Source: Leptospira vanthielii serovar Holland str. Waz Holland = ATCC 700522
GTDB taxonomy: Bacteria; Spirochaetota; Leptospiria; Leptospirales; Leptospiraceae
DNA: 64,000 nucleotides
Assembly (NCBI RefSeq): GCF_000332455.1
Contig: NZ_AOGY02000065.1
Coordinates: 218,589 to 282,588, forward strand
Direction of reading: 5' to 3'
Positions 55,177 to 64,000 of this stretch are shown here, piece after piece. A program made the translations under genes and the position numbers. Below the pieces are notes generated by a model. It was not told where the DNA came from and ran no database searches. It was given only the letters and a program-made list of their open reading frames with translations. Within the stretch, counting starts at the first letter, position 1. Each line of letters opens with the position of its first letter.

Positions 55177-56108
55177 CTAGGTTTTAATATCGGATCAATT
55201 TTTTGGATCCCCCGTAATTTTGCGGAACGAGAAGCCCTGTTTTCTCGTATTTCTGTGTCGGTTGGTAGAATGGGTTTTTTTGTTAAGATATCAAAATGTT
55301 CGGTGGTCTTTAGATCACGAAAGGTCCACTTGACAATCCGATCTTCTAAAGAGTGAAAAGAGATACAAGCAAGAACTCCTCCCACTTTTAGCAAATCACT
55401 AAGAACCCGAATCCCCTTTTCTGCATGTAACAGCTCTTCGTTGACCTCAATCCTTAGTGCTTGGAAAATTTTGGTCGCTGGGTGGGATTCTTTTGGCCAA
55501 AACTTTCTAGGGATTGATGTTTCCACAAGTTTTACAAGTTCTGTATTGGTTGCAAATTTCTTTTTCTGCCTCGTCTGTACTATGTTATTTGCAACTTTTA
55601 AGGCCCAACGTTCTTCTCCGTATTCCCAAAAGACTTTTTTTAAATGTAAAACTGTGCTGTAATTGACGACATCCGCTGCCGTTTTCCTACCCACTTGGGG
55701 TTCGAGTCGCATATCCAGTGGTTCATCGTTTTTAAAAGTAAACCCTCTTCCCGAATGTAGGAAGTGGAATAAAGAAACCCCTAAATCTACAAGAGCTCCA
55801 TCAAGCCCTGGACAATCCACCGAATCTAAAAGTTCTTTGTCCACTTCGGAAAAGTTCATTTGGAAGGGGTGGACTCGGTCAAGAGATCCAATCACGGATA
55901 AAATTTCTTTTTTGGCCCGTTCCAACATGACAGAGTCACGATCAATGAGAATGAGCTTTGCATTCGGAAAGGTTTGTAAAATGAGTTTGGAATGCCCACC
56001 TTCCCCAGCAGTCCCATCAAGAAACCATAGGGGTTCGGGGCTTTCGGTTTTTTGGAGTAAATCGATGACTTCTCTTGGAAGTACGGGAATATGAGGAGAT
56101 TCTGACAC
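55164..56108 (-). CDS. rsmH: 16S rRNA (cytosine-1402-N4)-methyltransferase
   Basis: A 314-residue SAM-dependent enzyme (formerly MraW), first gene of the dcw operon. [16 protein letters not shown] is the SAM loop, [19 protein letters not shown] and NDEPLDMRL are family signatures, and [16 protein letters not shown] lies near the C-terminus. mraZ, which often precedes it, is absent: a HIT-family gene starts divergently about 70 bases away. Confidence 0.97.
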   Translation of the reverse strand: MSESPHIPVLPREVIDLLQKTESPEPLWFLDGTAGEGGHSKLILQTFPNAKLILIDRDSVMLERAKKEILSVIGSLDRVHPFQMNFSEVDKELLDSVDCPGLDGALVDLGVSLFHFLHSGRGFTFKNDEPLDMRLEPQVGRKTAADVVNYSTVLHLKKVFWEYGEERWALKVANNIVQTRQKKKFATNTELVKLVETSIPRKFWPKESHPATKIFQALRIEVNEELLHAEKGIRVLSDLLKVGGVLACISFHSLEDRIVKWTFRDLKTTEHFDILTKKPILPTDTEIRENRASRSAKLRGIQKIDPILKPRWER

Positions 56109-56180
56109 TGTTACTTTCTTACTGTATACTTGTCAAAATCCTTGCAATCCTTTAATCCTTTAGGGAGATTGAAAGTACAA

Positions 56181-56693
56181 ATGAGTTCCTATGAAGAACA
56201 TTCGCTTAGAAAAAACCTGTTCAGCATAGGGAAACTAGGTTATGCCAAAGGGGATAGACCCAATGTCGACTGCATCCTTTGCGGGGTTCGAGACAAAAAC
56301 GAAATTGTTCCCAATCTGACCATTGCAGAAACGGAACTTTCAATCGTTTCGGTTAATCTTTTCCCCTACAATCCTGGCCATATCATCATTTTTCCCAAAC
56401 GTCATATCATCCACTACTTAGAACTCACGGAAGAAGAAGCACTCGACATCCATAAACTCACTCAAAAAACCATGAGAATCCTTGAGAAACAATGGAAGGT
56501 TCAGGGTTTTAACCTTGGATATAATTTAGGAAAGAATAGCGGCGGTTCTATCCCCCATATCCACGAACACATTGTGCCTAGATTTCCAAATGAAGCAGGA
56601 TTTTTAGATGTACTTTCCAATACAAGAATAGTAATCTATGAGCCCTACCAAATGTGGGATGACCTAAAAAAACTTTGGGTTAAAGAAGACTAA
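56181..56693 (+). CDS. HIT-family hydrolase (Ap4A/AMP-phosphoramidate type)
   Basis: A 170-residue protein from ATG 56181 ([13 protein letters not shown]); in-frame TTG codons upstream at 56130 and 56169 could extend it, and the AGGGAG at 56162-56167 suits neither well. DCILCGVRD is a zinc-type Cys pair, [12 protein letters not shown] is the usual N-terminal His, and the catalytic HxHxH is seen in [11 protein letters not shown]. The family hydrolyses dinucleoside polyphosphates and nucleotide phosphoramidates. It is divergent from rsmH and convergent with cheR. Confidence 0.9.
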   Translation: MSSYEEHSLRKNLFSIGKLGYAKGDRPNVDCILCGVRDKNEIVPNLTIAETELSIVSVNLFPYNPGHIIIFPKRHIIHYLELTEEEALDIHKLTQKTMRILEKQWKVQGFNLGYNLGKNSGGSIPHIHEHIVPRFPNEAGFLDVLSNTRIVIYEPYQMWDDLKKLWVKED

Positions 56694-56698
56694 AATTC

Positions 56699-57556
56699 TT
56701 ATTCTTTTTTTTGGTAGATGGTATGACCTAAAAACTTAAAACTATCAGAGATTCCAAACATGGTTTCTGAGTGGCCAAGGATGAGATATCCCTTTGGTTT
56801 CAAACTGGCTTCAAAATTTTGGAATAGAGTTTTTTGCGTTTGTTTGTCAAAATAAATCACGACGTTCCTACAAAAGATTAAATCCAATTTATCCGTTATG
56901 GGAAAGGGAAAGTGCAAAAGATTGATTTGTCGAAAATCGATCAAAGCTTTCAGGTGAGGTTTTGCTTCATAGAAAACATGGTCTTTTTCTACCGTTTTAA
57001 TGAAATGTTTTGTCTTCATGGCTTCAGAAACCGGTTCTAGCCTATCATCCCGGTAGAGACCTTTTTTTGCCGTGGCAATGACTTGTGTATCAATGTCTGA
57101 AGCATAAATTTTACAATTCCAACCTGGTTTTGCGTTGAAGTAATCGTAAACAGTAATGGCTATTGAGTATGGTTCTTCCCCAGTAGAAGAGGCAGAACAC
57201 CAAATGCGCAGGGTTTTGGATCCGCCAGTCGCAGCTGCTTGTTCTAAGGCAGGGAAATATTGATTTTTTAGAAATTCAAAATGGTGGTTCTCACGAAAAA
57301 AATCTGTTTTGTTTGTTGTTATGCGGTTGATGAGTTCTTGCATCTCATCGGTGGCAAACTTAGGGTCTAGTTTTAATTTCGCTACATAGTTTTCAAAACT
57401 AGTGATTCCCAGTGTGCGAAGCCTTGCATTGAGTCTAGACTGTACCATGATTTTTTTATGTGGTGCTAAAAAAATACCAGCTTGTTTATACACTAAATTT
57501 TTAATGAATTCAAATTCTGCATCACCGATTGTGTTTAAAGATGTTCGAAAGTCCAA
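56699..57556 (-). CDS. cheR: Chemotaxis protein methyltransferase CheR
   Basis: A 285-residue enzyme that methylates glutamates of chemoreceptors using SAM. An N-terminal helical domain (about 10-75) with [12 protein letters not shown] is followed by the SAM fold: [37 protein letters not shown] and [12 protein letters not shown]. The length is typical. It is alone here, without cheB or receptor genes beside it. Confidence 0.95.
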   Translation of the reverse strand: MDFRTSLNTIGDAEFEFIKNLVYKQAGIFLAPHKKIMVQSRLNARLRTLGITSFENYVAKLKLDPKFATDEMQELINRITTNKTDFFRENHHFEFLKNQYFPALEQAAATGGSKTLRIWCSASSTGEEPYSIAITVYDYFNAKPGWNCKIYASDIDTQVIATAKKGLYRDDRLEPVSEAMKTKHFIKTVEKDHVFYEAKPHLKALIDFRQINLLHFPFPITDKLDLIFCRNVVIYFDKQTQKTLFQNFEASLKPKGYLILGHSETMFGISDSFKFLGHTIYQKKE

Positions 57557-57627
57557 TTTGCCCTCGTAAGTGATTCGACACTCTTTTCCTGTTCTGACAA
57601 GTTGTTTTTTATAAGGGAAATTAGATA

Positions 57628-58374
57628 ATGAAAATAGGCATCGTAAAACACCTGAATGCCCGCCCCCTAACCCTCTATTTTGAGAGAACTTCCGGCTATT
57701 TACCGGTGTATGAAAATCCTAGTGTCCTCATTGAACTGCTAAAACGTGGGGAACTTGATTGTGCCCTTGTTTCCTCTATCGAATGCGAAAGAAACCGTGA
57801 GAGTTTGGACTTCACAAAGATTGTTGGAGTTTGTGCAAGGGACGTGGTACGTTCGGTTCTTTTCTTTCGCCATGAATCAGAGCCTGGTCTTCCGAAAGTA
57901 GTTTACACTGACAAAGGGTCAAGGTCTAGTGTGGCACTGTTACAATGCCTCCTCTTTCGTGAATTCGGAAAATTAGTTGAGGTAATTCCCACACCCGCTT
58001 CTGAAATCTCAGAGATGATGAAAGAAGGTAAGGGATCGCATCTTTTGTTTGGCGACCATGCCTTATTACAAACGCCAGTTCCTGGATACCAAGTGGTGGA
58101 TCTTGCCGAATGGTGGAATCAGTCTACGGGGTTATATTTTTGTTTTGCCTTTTGGGCATTTCCCAAGGGAAAGGTTTGGGATGACCGGCTCTTTTTAACA
58201 GCTTTGGAATATGGATTAAAAGAATTAGACTCCATCATTAAAGAAGAGAAAAGACTACCGATTGCAGTCACTGACCGTTATCTCAAACAAGAGTTACACT
58301 ACATTCCCGAACAGAAAAACTTAGATGGCTTTGATTTGTTTATCAAAACGGCAAAGGAACTAAAACTCGTTTAG
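57628..58374 (+). CDS. mqnA: Chorismate dehydratase, futalosine-pathway menaquinone synthesis
   Basis: A 248-residue protein with the periplasmic-binding-protein-like fold of MqnA. It dehydrates chorismate to 3-(1-carboxyvinyl)oxybenzoate, the first step of the futalosine route to menaquinone. Family features include [13 protein letters not shown] at the start, [32 protein letters not shown] and LLFGDHAL. MqnD is related but the N-terminus fits MqnA better. Its stop codon overlaps the convergent lipoprotein's stop in the four bases TTAG. Confidence 0.9.
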   Translation: MKIGIVKHLNARPLTLYFERTSGYLPVYENPSVLIELLKRGELDCALVSSIECERNRESLDFTKIVGVCARDVVRSVLFFRHESEPGLPKVVYTDKGSRSSVALLQCLLFREFGKLVEVIPTPASEISEMMKEGKGSHLLFGDHALLQTPVPGYQVVDLAEWWNQSTGLYFCFAFWAFPKGKVWDDRLFLTALEYGLKELDSIIKEEKRLPIAVTDRYLKQELHYIPEQKNLDGFDLFIKTAKELKLV

Positions 58375-59009
58375 AAAAAACGAATTTTGTATTCCCAAGT
58401 TTTTGAATCCTGATTTTCCAAAGTTTCCTGCAATGGAATTTGGTAGGTCAAATTTCCAAGACCGATAAAACCTCGATTGGAACTACATTCAGAATCTTTG
58501 GGAAATAAAACTTTAAATTGAATGCGACCTTCACGTAAAAGCCTAGAAGCTTCTGAAATGATTTTCTTTTCCCCAGCACTTGTATCTAAAATTGCATTGT
58601 CCGTGAGATTTGGAAAATCACGTTTTACCGTTAAGGATCTTGGTTTGGATTTGATAGAAAAGGTTCCAATTAAAACACCTTCCAAATGCAAAGGATCTTC
58701 AAAATCAAGTTTGTAAGACACCTTTCCTTTTCGTTTGAAATACATATCTGTCGTTTCCGATTTTTCTAATTCCCGAAAGGTAAAGTCTCTCACCTGTAAA
58801 TTGTTATTCGATTTTTTTTTGACTGAAGAAATGATTTCTTCTTTGGAAGTCGGTAGAAATTTAATGAGAGAGTCGTTGGAATCTTTTTTTAAAGGGACTG
58901 TGTAAGCGATTTCTACTGTACCAGAACTTAACTTTCGAAAGAGGATGGTCTCCTCATATTCAAAACAACCAACAAAAAAAAGGATGAGTAATAAAGGAAA
59001 ACGAAACAC
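58371..59009 (-). CDS. Lipoprotein of unknown function
   Basis: A 212-residue protein with a short signal and lipobox FFVGC (Cys15). The mature part alternates short beta strands (TVEIAYTVPLKK, KGKVSYKLDF, LEGVLIGTFSIK), suggesting a beta-sandwich at the outer or inner membrane. It contains no known motif. It lies downstream of no close partner in its own direction and converges on mqnA with overlapping stop codons. Confidence 0.75.
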   Translation of the reverse strand: MFRFPLLLILFFVGCFEYEETILFRKLSSGTVEIAYTVPLKKDSNDSLIKFLPTSKEEIISSVKKKSNNNLQVRDFTFRELEKSETTDMYFKRKGKVSYKLDFEDPLHLEGVLIGTFSIKSKPRSLTVKRDFPNLTDNAILDTSAGEKKIISEASRLLREGRIQFKVLFPKDSECSSNRGFIGLGNLTYQIPLQETLENQDSKTWEYKIRFF

Positions 59010-59047
59010 ATCCTAGGCTTCCCATACGGAAAGCCCAGGGTCAAGGA

Positions 59048-60472
59048 CTATTTAGAAACGGGGTAAGCTTCGTTTCCGTGTTCTAAAATATCCAAACCTA
59101 ACAATTCTTCTTCTTCGGAAACACGTAGACCGATTGTTTTTTTGATGAGATAGAATGCTGCAAAACTGGTAGGAAAAGCCCATAAAAAGGCAGTCGCTAC
59201 ACCGATGGCCTGAGCCGCAAATTGCCCAAAACCAGCACCTGAAAAAAGTCCTGTATCCAAACTGAAGAGACCAACAGATAAAGTCCCCCAAGCACCGCAA
59301 ACTCCGTGAACAGAAACAGCACCCACCGGATCATCAATTTTGATTTTGTCTAAAAATAGAACCGAGACAATCACAAGAATCCCAGCGATAGAGCCAATAC
59401 AAACGGCACCAGTAATACTCACAACATCACAGGGAGCTGTGATGGCCACAAGGCCCGCAAGTCCTCCGTTTAAAGTAAGACCGATCTCTGGTTTTTTAAA
59501 TAATAACCAGGTAAGAACCATAGCAGAAATGGCACCAGCGCATGCTGCCATGTGGGTAACAACAGCGATCCGAGCAAAACTTCCACCTTCAATGGACGTT
59601 GTGGAACCTGGGTTAAATCCAAACCAACCAAACCAAAGGATAAAGACACCAAGGGCTGCCATAGACATGTTGTGACCTAATATAGGATAGACCCTTCCAT
59701 CGGTTTGGAATTTCCCCATCCGAGGACCAACAACGATGGCTCCTGCAAGACCTGCCCAAGCTCCCACACTATGAACGACAGTTGATCCTGCAAAGTCGTG
59801 GAAACCCACACCCTCTCCACCACCAAGTCCCAAAGTTTCTAAAAATCCAGAGGAGATTCCAAGGAGACTTCCCCAAGCAAAGGATCCAAAGATAGGATAA
59901 ATAAAGGCTGTGATCACAATGGAAAAAACCAAGTAGGCAGAGAACTTTGTCCTCTCAGCCATGGCACCTGATACGATGGTTGCCGCAGTGGCAGCAAAAA
60001 CAATTTGGAAAATAAAGAAAGTATATTTGGAAGGATCCATATTTCCATCTTCGGTATTGATGAGACTTTCTGCAAAGGATGGAACTCCCACTCCAATTCC
60101 TGTGAGGACTTGAGGACCAAACATAATGGAAAAACCAATCACCCAATAGGCGATGGCTCCCACTGTTAAGTCAGAGAAGTTTTTCATAAGGATATTCACC
60201 GCGTTTTTGGCTCTTGTGAATCCAGCTTCCACGTAGGCAAAACCTGCTTGCATAAAAAATACAAGAAAAGCTGCAATACAAGTCCACACCCAATTGGCTT
60301 CCTGTTTGGTTGTTTCTAGGGCAAGTTTTGTTTCCGCAAGGGAAGTTTTAATACCTGCCATTTCTTTTGCCAATGTTTCTAAACTCTGAGTTTCGTTTGC
60401 CACTTCTTCGGCTCCAAGTGCGGAACCAATAAGAAGGACCGATAAACTAAAAAATATTCCAAATCGTTTCAT
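59048..60472 (-). CDS. amtB: Ammonium transporter Amt/AmtB
   Basis: A 474-residue membrane protein with a signal peptide (SVLLIGSALGAEE), a short coiled-coil segment (QSLETLAKEMAGIKTSLAET) absent from most AmtB proteins, then 11 TM helices. GFHDFAGSTVVHSVGAWAG and the FNPGS loop are family signatures, and pore histidines are visible in DFAGSTVVHS and SVHGVCGAWG. It carries ammonium across the inner membrane. No glnK/glnB follows in the window; upstream, 9 bases away, is a GAF-PP2C-TPR phosphatase gene. Confidence 0.95.
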   Translation of the reverse strand: MKRFGIFFSLSVLLIGSALGAEEVANETQSLETLAKEMAGIKTSLAETKLALETTKQEANWVWTCIAAFLVFFMQAGFAYVEAGFTRAKNAVNILMKNFSDLTVGAIAYWVIGFSIMFGPQVLTGIGVGVPSFAESLINTEDGNMDPSKYTFFIFQIVFAATAATIVSGAMAERTKFSAYLVFSIVITAFIYPIFGSFAWGSLLGISSGFLETLGLGGGEGVGFHDFAGSTVVHSVGAWAGLAGAIVVGPRMGKFQTDGRVYPILGHNMSMAALGVFILWFGWFGFNPGSTTSIEGGSFARIAVVTHMAACAGAISAMVLTWLLFKKPEIGLTLNGGLAGLVAITAPCDVVSITGAVCIGSIAGILVIVSVLFLDKIKIDDPVGAVSVHGVCGAWGTLSVGLFSLDTGLFSGAGFGQFAAQAIGVATAFLWAFPTSFAAFYLIKKTIGLRVSEEEELLGLDILEHGNEAYPVSK

Positions 60473-60481
60473 AATCTTTCC

Positions 60482-62302
60482 TTAACTAACTTTCTGCGAA
60501 TGTGATTCTAACCTTAAAAGTGAGGTTTTTAATTCCAAACTTTGTGGTGTGTTCTTTACGCCTTGTTGCAACACTTTGATTGCTTTTGGTTTCGCATTTT
60601 CTTTCAAATAACATTGTGCAAGTAATATACTTGCTTTTGCAAAACTGTGATCACTCGAAAGTGCCATCTTTAACGCACGTTTTGCTTCCGAAATCATTCC
60701 TGCTTTATAATAAGCTCGTCCCATCATAAAATGAGATGCTGCTGTATTGTCACCGGAAGTCCGTAAATACTGTTCTAAATAGCGGATCGCTTCGTTATAT
60801 TTTCCGTCCCTATAATACATCTTACCTAAAAAGACTAAGATTTCTTTCAGGGAAGAATCAATGCTATAGGCTTTGAGGGCCTGGGCATAAGCTTCTTCCA
60901 TTTTCATTTTAGAATTGGATTGTTTCGCCATTTGAATGTAATGCGAAGCTTCTGGAATGGAATCCCCACAATACAGAAATAGAAAACTTAAATCATCTCC
61001 ATTCGGAACATCCCCTTGGTATGCCCGAAATCGTTCTACAAAGGCATTGGAGAGTTTTTTTAGATCCACTTTCCCGCGACCTTCCATTACAAGGCGTTCT
61101 CTTTCGTCTTGTAACCAAGTAAGGATTCGATCCACTCCCACCTCATCTTTCAGATGGTTTCTTTGTTCGCTAAATCCATCAGAGATGAGAAGTAAAAAAT
61201 CCCCAGGCTCCAACTTACCTTGTTTTTCTTCATAGTCGATTTTTCTAACAGGAAGGATTCCAAGAGGAACACCTTTAGTATCATACTGAATGAATGTATC
61301 ATCAGCAGCCTTGTAATGTAACATACGTTGGTGGCCTGCGTTTACATAACCAAAAGTATAATCACTAAAAATACGAACCATAAAAGCAGTGAAATAAGTG
61401 GATTCTGGAAGTTGTTCTCTTAGTTTTTCACCAAGTTCTTCCATAATCTCTGTGAGGCCAAGTCCCGCCATCACCGATCTTCTAAACTGGTGGTGGATGG
61501 CCATAGTCACAAGAGCTGCTGGAATTCCATGTCCCGATACATCAATGTTAATTGCTGTTAAGGAATGGCCTTGTCTTACAATATCAACCAAGTCCCCACT
61601 GACTTCCGCCATGGGTTCGTAGTGGCTTGCAAAATAAATTCCGTTCCATGCACTTAGGTCTTGGGGAAGGATTTGGCTTTGGACATTTCGTCCCATTTTC
61701 AAATCCCATTCCAATTGGTTTAAAATAGCAGCCTCTCTAGCCCTTGCGGTCACAAGACCTTCAATAAGCCTTACCCCGTAAAGGGCCAGTGCCAATTGCG
61801 AAGTGAGCGCTTCTAAAATTTCTAAGTCATCGATGATATAAAAGTTTTCGCGTTCACTTTCGACAGCGAGAGTTCCGAGAATTTCTTCCTTTTGCATGAT
61901 AGGAACACACATAACGGATTTTGTTTTTTCTCCCTCATCAAAAAAATGAGCCGAGCGAGTTAGGTCATTCACGAGAACCGGTTCTTTGGTTTCGAATACT
62001 GCTCCCGAATAACCTTCACCAATTACTAAATTTCTACGGGGGGGTTCTGTCTCTTTGACAAACTTAACAGGGACAAGATACTCTCCGTCCCAGAGTCGGA
62101 GTGTTGTATTGTCCGACTCAAAAATTTCCTGACAAATCAGGATGACTTTGGAAAAGAGTTGGTCCTCTCTATCTAAATTGGCAAATTCTTTGGAAATGTA
62201 GAGGAGGATCGCAATTTTATCTTTGTCTGTTAATCCTCCCACGACTTTGTTTTGTCCGCGGAAGTTGACGAGCATTCGTTTGGAAACTTTGAAATCAACC
62301 AT
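60482..62302 (-). CDS. GAF-PP2C (SpoIIE-type) phosphatase with C-terminal TPR repeats
   Basis: A 606-residue cytoplasmic protein. A GAF sensor (about 40-185: VICQEIFESDNTTLRLWDG, AVESERENFYIIDD) is followed by a PP2C domain (about 205-440) with metal-binding acids in EVSGDLVDIV, INIDVSGHGIPAAL, LLISDGFSEQ and GDDLSFLFLY, and by TPR repeats (about 490-600: ILVFLGKMYYRDGKYNEAIR, HFMMGRAYYKAGMISEAKRA). It would dephosphorylate a STAS protein in response to a small ligand bound by the GAF domain. It is 9 bases upstream of amtB, so it may be cotranscribed with it. Confidence 0.93.
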   Translation of the reverse strand: MVDFKVSKRMLVNFRGQNKVVGGLTDKDKIAILLYISKEFANLDREDQLFSKVILICQEIFESDNTTLRLWDGEYLVPVKFVKETEPPRRNLVIGEGYSGAVFETKEPVLVNDLTRSAHFFDEGEKTKSVMCVPIMQKEEILGTLAVESERENFYIIDDLEILEALTSQLALALYGVRLIEGLVTARAREAAILNQLEWDLKMGRNVQSQILPQDLSAWNGIYFASHYEPMAEVSGDLVDIVRQGHSLTAINIDVSGHGIPAALVTMAIHHQFRRSVMAGLGLTEIMEELGEKLREQLPESTYFTAFMVRIFSDYTFGYVNAGHQRMLHYKAADDTFIQYDTKGVPLGILPVRKIDYEEKQGKLEPGDFLLLISDGFSEQRNHLKDEVGVDRILTWLQDERERLVMEGRGKVDLKKLSNAFVERFRAYQGDVPNGDDLSFLFLYCGDSIPEASHYIQMAKQSNSKMKMEEAYAQALKAYSIDSSLKEILVFLGKMYYRDGKYNEAIRYLEQYLRTSGDNTAASHFMMGRAYYKAGMISEAKRALKMALSSDHSFAKASILLAQCYLKENAKPKAIKVLQQGVKNTPQSLELKTSLLRLESHSQKVS

Positions 62303-62473
62303 ATAGGATACCTTTCTGATTTAGATGCAAGTATCGTACCGACAGTGCATCTCGCCTAAAGAAGTCGGATTATCCTATATTTCTCTACACTTTGCTCCAA
62401 TCTTCAGCGGAAGAGGTAAAGAGCAATTATGGAAACCATCCAATTTGCTTAAATAATAAACAAATGGTGTTCT

Positions 62474-63481
62474 TCATTGGAACTGGATTTGAATTTGAAA
62501 GGCAGCTCTCGTCTCAGCACCTTCTCTTTCGGGTACACTTAAGCCGGATCTTTGCAAAGAAATTGCGTATAAATACCCTTCTCCTAGTTCTTTCGGAAAG
62601 ATCGAACCGGCAACCCCAAGAGAAGCCGTATAAAAACCTCTTAAAGATGAGTCGGCACGAAACTCTCTCCCTAGTCCTGAAATAAATTGGAATGATTCTA
62701 TTTTACCTATCGCCAAACCAATGTTACCTGTATACATCGAACGTAATGGATATTGAAATGAGTTATCGCCTCCATTGAGCGATAGGTGGGATCTTTCAAA
62801 AAATGTCCGATTCCCTTCGATTTGTAAATCAATGAATTCTGTAATTTTGTAACCAATACCAACTAATAATCGTTCGGGGAGTCGTTCTTTTAATTTTTCT
62901 GATCCTAGATATTTATCAAAGCGGTAACTTCCTGGAGATTCTAAAATCACACCCAGCCGAAAATTTCCATACTGGTAGGCAGTTTGGGCAGATACATTCC
63001 ATGAATAAGAGCTATACCCACCCATCCTTCCTGAAATTCCTGGTCCTAAATGTAAGGCAAAAGAAAGATTCTCATTCCACTTCCAACTAACAAAACCTTG
63101 GAAGGCATAATTGGAAAATCTTTCATCTGCAGGAAAGGATCTTAAAAAAACAGGTTTACCGCGAAATCCAAAACCTAGGGAATCGGAATAGGAAAAATAC
63201 GCAGCTCCCGAAAGGTACAAAGGGGAGGTTTTTGGATTCGCATAACTTCCGTTTACTCCGCCGTCTACGATATGTTTGGGTTGATTTGCCAAAAAAGCAG
63301 CGTTTCCATAAAGACTTCCCATCGGATTTGAGCTAACCACGCCCGTGGATGAGAGTCCAAGCAAATAGGCAGATGGGTATGCGGATTCATAACCTGAAAC
63401 TTGTGCGAAAAGACTTCCCAAAGAAGTGGCAGAAAAGAAGAGAACCAGTATGGGGAAATACCATTTTCTTTTGAAAATCAT
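62474..63481 (-). CDS. Outer-membrane beta-barrel protein of unknown function
   Basis: A 335-residue protein with a signal peptide ending SLGSLFA. The mature part is rich in alternating aromatic strands (AAYFSYSDSLGFGFRGKPVF, FQGFVSWKWNENLSFALHLG, FRLGVILESPGSY) and ends IQIQFQ, a plausible C-terminal strand. The start SGYESAYPSAYLLGLSSTGV is like the PorV/FadL-type and UPF0164 proteins of spirochaetes. It probably forms a pore or adhesion surface. It is divergent from the truncated gene at the right end. Confidence 0.75.
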   Translation of the reverse strand: MIFKRKWYFPILVLFFSATSLGSLFAQVSGYESAYPSAYLLGLSSTGVVSSNPMGSLYGNAAFLANQPKHIVDGGVNGSYANPKTSPLYLSGAAYFSYSDSLGFGFRGKPVFLRSFPADERFSNYAFQGFVSWKWNENLSFALHLGPGISGRMGGYSSYSWNVSAQTAYQYGNFRLGVILESPGSYRFDKYLGSEKLKERLPERLLVGIGYKITEFIDLQIEGNRTFFERSHLSLNGGDNSFQYPLRSMYTGNIGLAIGKIESFQFISGLGREFRADSSLRGFYTASLGVAGSIFPKELGEGYLYAISLQRSGLSVPEREGAETRAAFQIQIQFQ

Positions 63482-63528
63482 TTACTGCCATTACTCCAAA
63501 GATTTATTGGAAAGAAAAGGGATTTCTT

Positions 63529-63732
63529 ATGACAAGGCCAATGTACAAACAATTTCGATCCCCACAAGGTTGGTATTCTTTTCTTTTTCCTGCCAATTGG
63601 GAACAAATGGTCGTGGAAGAAATTCCAGCCTTTTTCCATCCCAACGGGGGTGGCGCCTTACAAGTTTATGCTTTTGAATCAAAATTAGAAGATTTCGATG
63701 TGGATTTAGAATTGATAGATTCTAAAGTTTAA
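63529..63732 (+). pseudogene. 5' fragment of a gene truncated by an IS30-type element
   Basis: A frame of 67 residues starting MTRPMYKQFRSPQGWYSFLF. The first 60 residues look like the start of a normal soluble domain (PANWEQMVVEEIPAFFHPNG, ALQVYAFESKLE), resembling small DUF3805-like proteins. The frame ends in DSKV and a stop within a few bases of the transposase stop on the other strand, so the last residues are probably insertion-sequence DNA. The 3' part of the original gene would lie beyond the window on the far side of the element. Confidence 0.6.
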
Positions 63733-64000
63733 CGCAACACTTCCTTTATTTTTTCCGCGGGAGTTTTCCAGCCAAGCGTTTTTCTTGGACGCTCATTTAA
63801 AAGCTTTTGGACTCTTTTCAGTTCTTTTCTTGATATATCATTAAAGTCAGTTTTTTTAGGAAAGAAATCTCTTATTAGCATATTCGTATTTTCACAAGTC
63901 CCCCTTTCCCAAGGACTTCCCGGATGACAAAAATATACTTTCATTTGAGTATCTTTTGTTAAATAGCTTATGGTTACTCATTTCTTTACATACGTGGCGT
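63729..64000 (-). mobile_element. IS30-family transposase, C-terminal part, frameshifted remnant
   Basis: The clean frame to 63944 reads MKVYFCHPGSPWERGTCENT and goes on to NERPRKTLGWKTPAEK, matching the C-terminal part of IS30-type DDE transposases, including the Glu in the ENTN motif. Upstream of about 63960 the match moves to another frame (KEMSNHKLF, then TKDTQ), which a one-base insertion explains. At the DNGKE block, where the second catalytic Asp lies, the sequence reads HVCKE. The element therefore looks degenerate. Its left terminus is probably near 63707-63725, since GTGTTGCGTTAAACTTT resembles IS30-type ends. It continues beyond the window. Confidence 0.78.

Noticed and set aside
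59340..59675. Open frame antisense to amtB
   Set aside because: A shadow of strongly biased membrane-protein codons; no independent support.
1..64000. tRNA, rRNA, riboswitch or CRISPR array
   Set aside because: No regularly spaced repeats, tRNA-like cloverleaf or rRNA signature was noticed; small structured RNAs could be missed by eye.

Overview
The window is chromosomal DNA of a spirochaete, most probably a Leptospira of the saprophytic (L. biflexa-like) type. The support is indirect: moderately AT-rich DNA with dense head-to-tail operons; many lipoproteins with relaxed lipoboxes (FVFQSC, LIHC, FFVGC); an outer-membrane LPS export gene (lptD); partner-switching regulators of the STAS and PP2C kind; and a division/cell-wall cluster whose MurE has the diaminopimelate-type DNPR motif. 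No rRNA, tRNA or CRISPR array was seen.

Layout. 1-3.2 kb: a CTP-transferase/dolichol-kinase-like membrane enzyme coupled to a STAS protein, then divergently a coiled-coil protein, a SurA-like lipoprotein and a protein made of two tandem Cro-type HTH domains. 3.3-8.6 kb: an SNF-family sodium symporter with a 38-residue MetS-like membrane partner, a DinG-like helicase and two conserved proteins of unknown role. 8.7-15.2 kb: asnS, and divergently folD, an acetylxylan-esterase-like protein, cysS, an RNA methyltransferase and a lipase-like lipoprotein. 15.2-23.8 kb: a seven-gene leftward operon (lptD, sugar-phosphate transferase, gatC, gatA, hisF and a frameshifted SSS symporter). 24-31 kb: a frameshifted receiver-histidine kinase, a UvrD-type helicase, a MORN lipoprotein, an M48 protease and an EAL protein with a degenerate GGDEF domain. 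31-42 kb: a STAS/PP2C signalling patch, a PrsW-like protein, a MoxR-VWA pair and, divergent from it, an unknown 639-residue protein coupled to a nitrilase-like pseudoenzyme. 42-45.4 kb: a Gfo/Idh oxidoreductase, a UbiB-like kinase and lspA. 45.5-56.1 kb: murF-purE-purK converging on the dcw operon rsmH-ftsL-murE-mraY-ftsW-murG-murC. 56.2-64 kb: a HIT protein, cheR, mqnA, a lipoprotein, amtB with an upstream GAF-PP2C-TPR phosphatase, an outer-membrane protein and a gene cut short by a degenerate IS30-type transposase at the right edge.

Most of the window is housekeeping: peptidoglycan precursor synthesis and division, aminoacyl-tRNA supply, one-carbon, purine, histidine and menaquinone metabolism, and envelope biogenesis. 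The unusual material is a set of proteins that keep a family fold but have lost a key residue (DinG-like fourth Fe-S cysteine, AXE1 histidine, nitrilase cysteine, GGDEF glutamate), two genes broken at nine-base homopolymers that could be slippage or phase-variation sites, and the MoxR-VWA/unknown-protein locus near 37-42 kb, which is the best candidate for an undescribed system.
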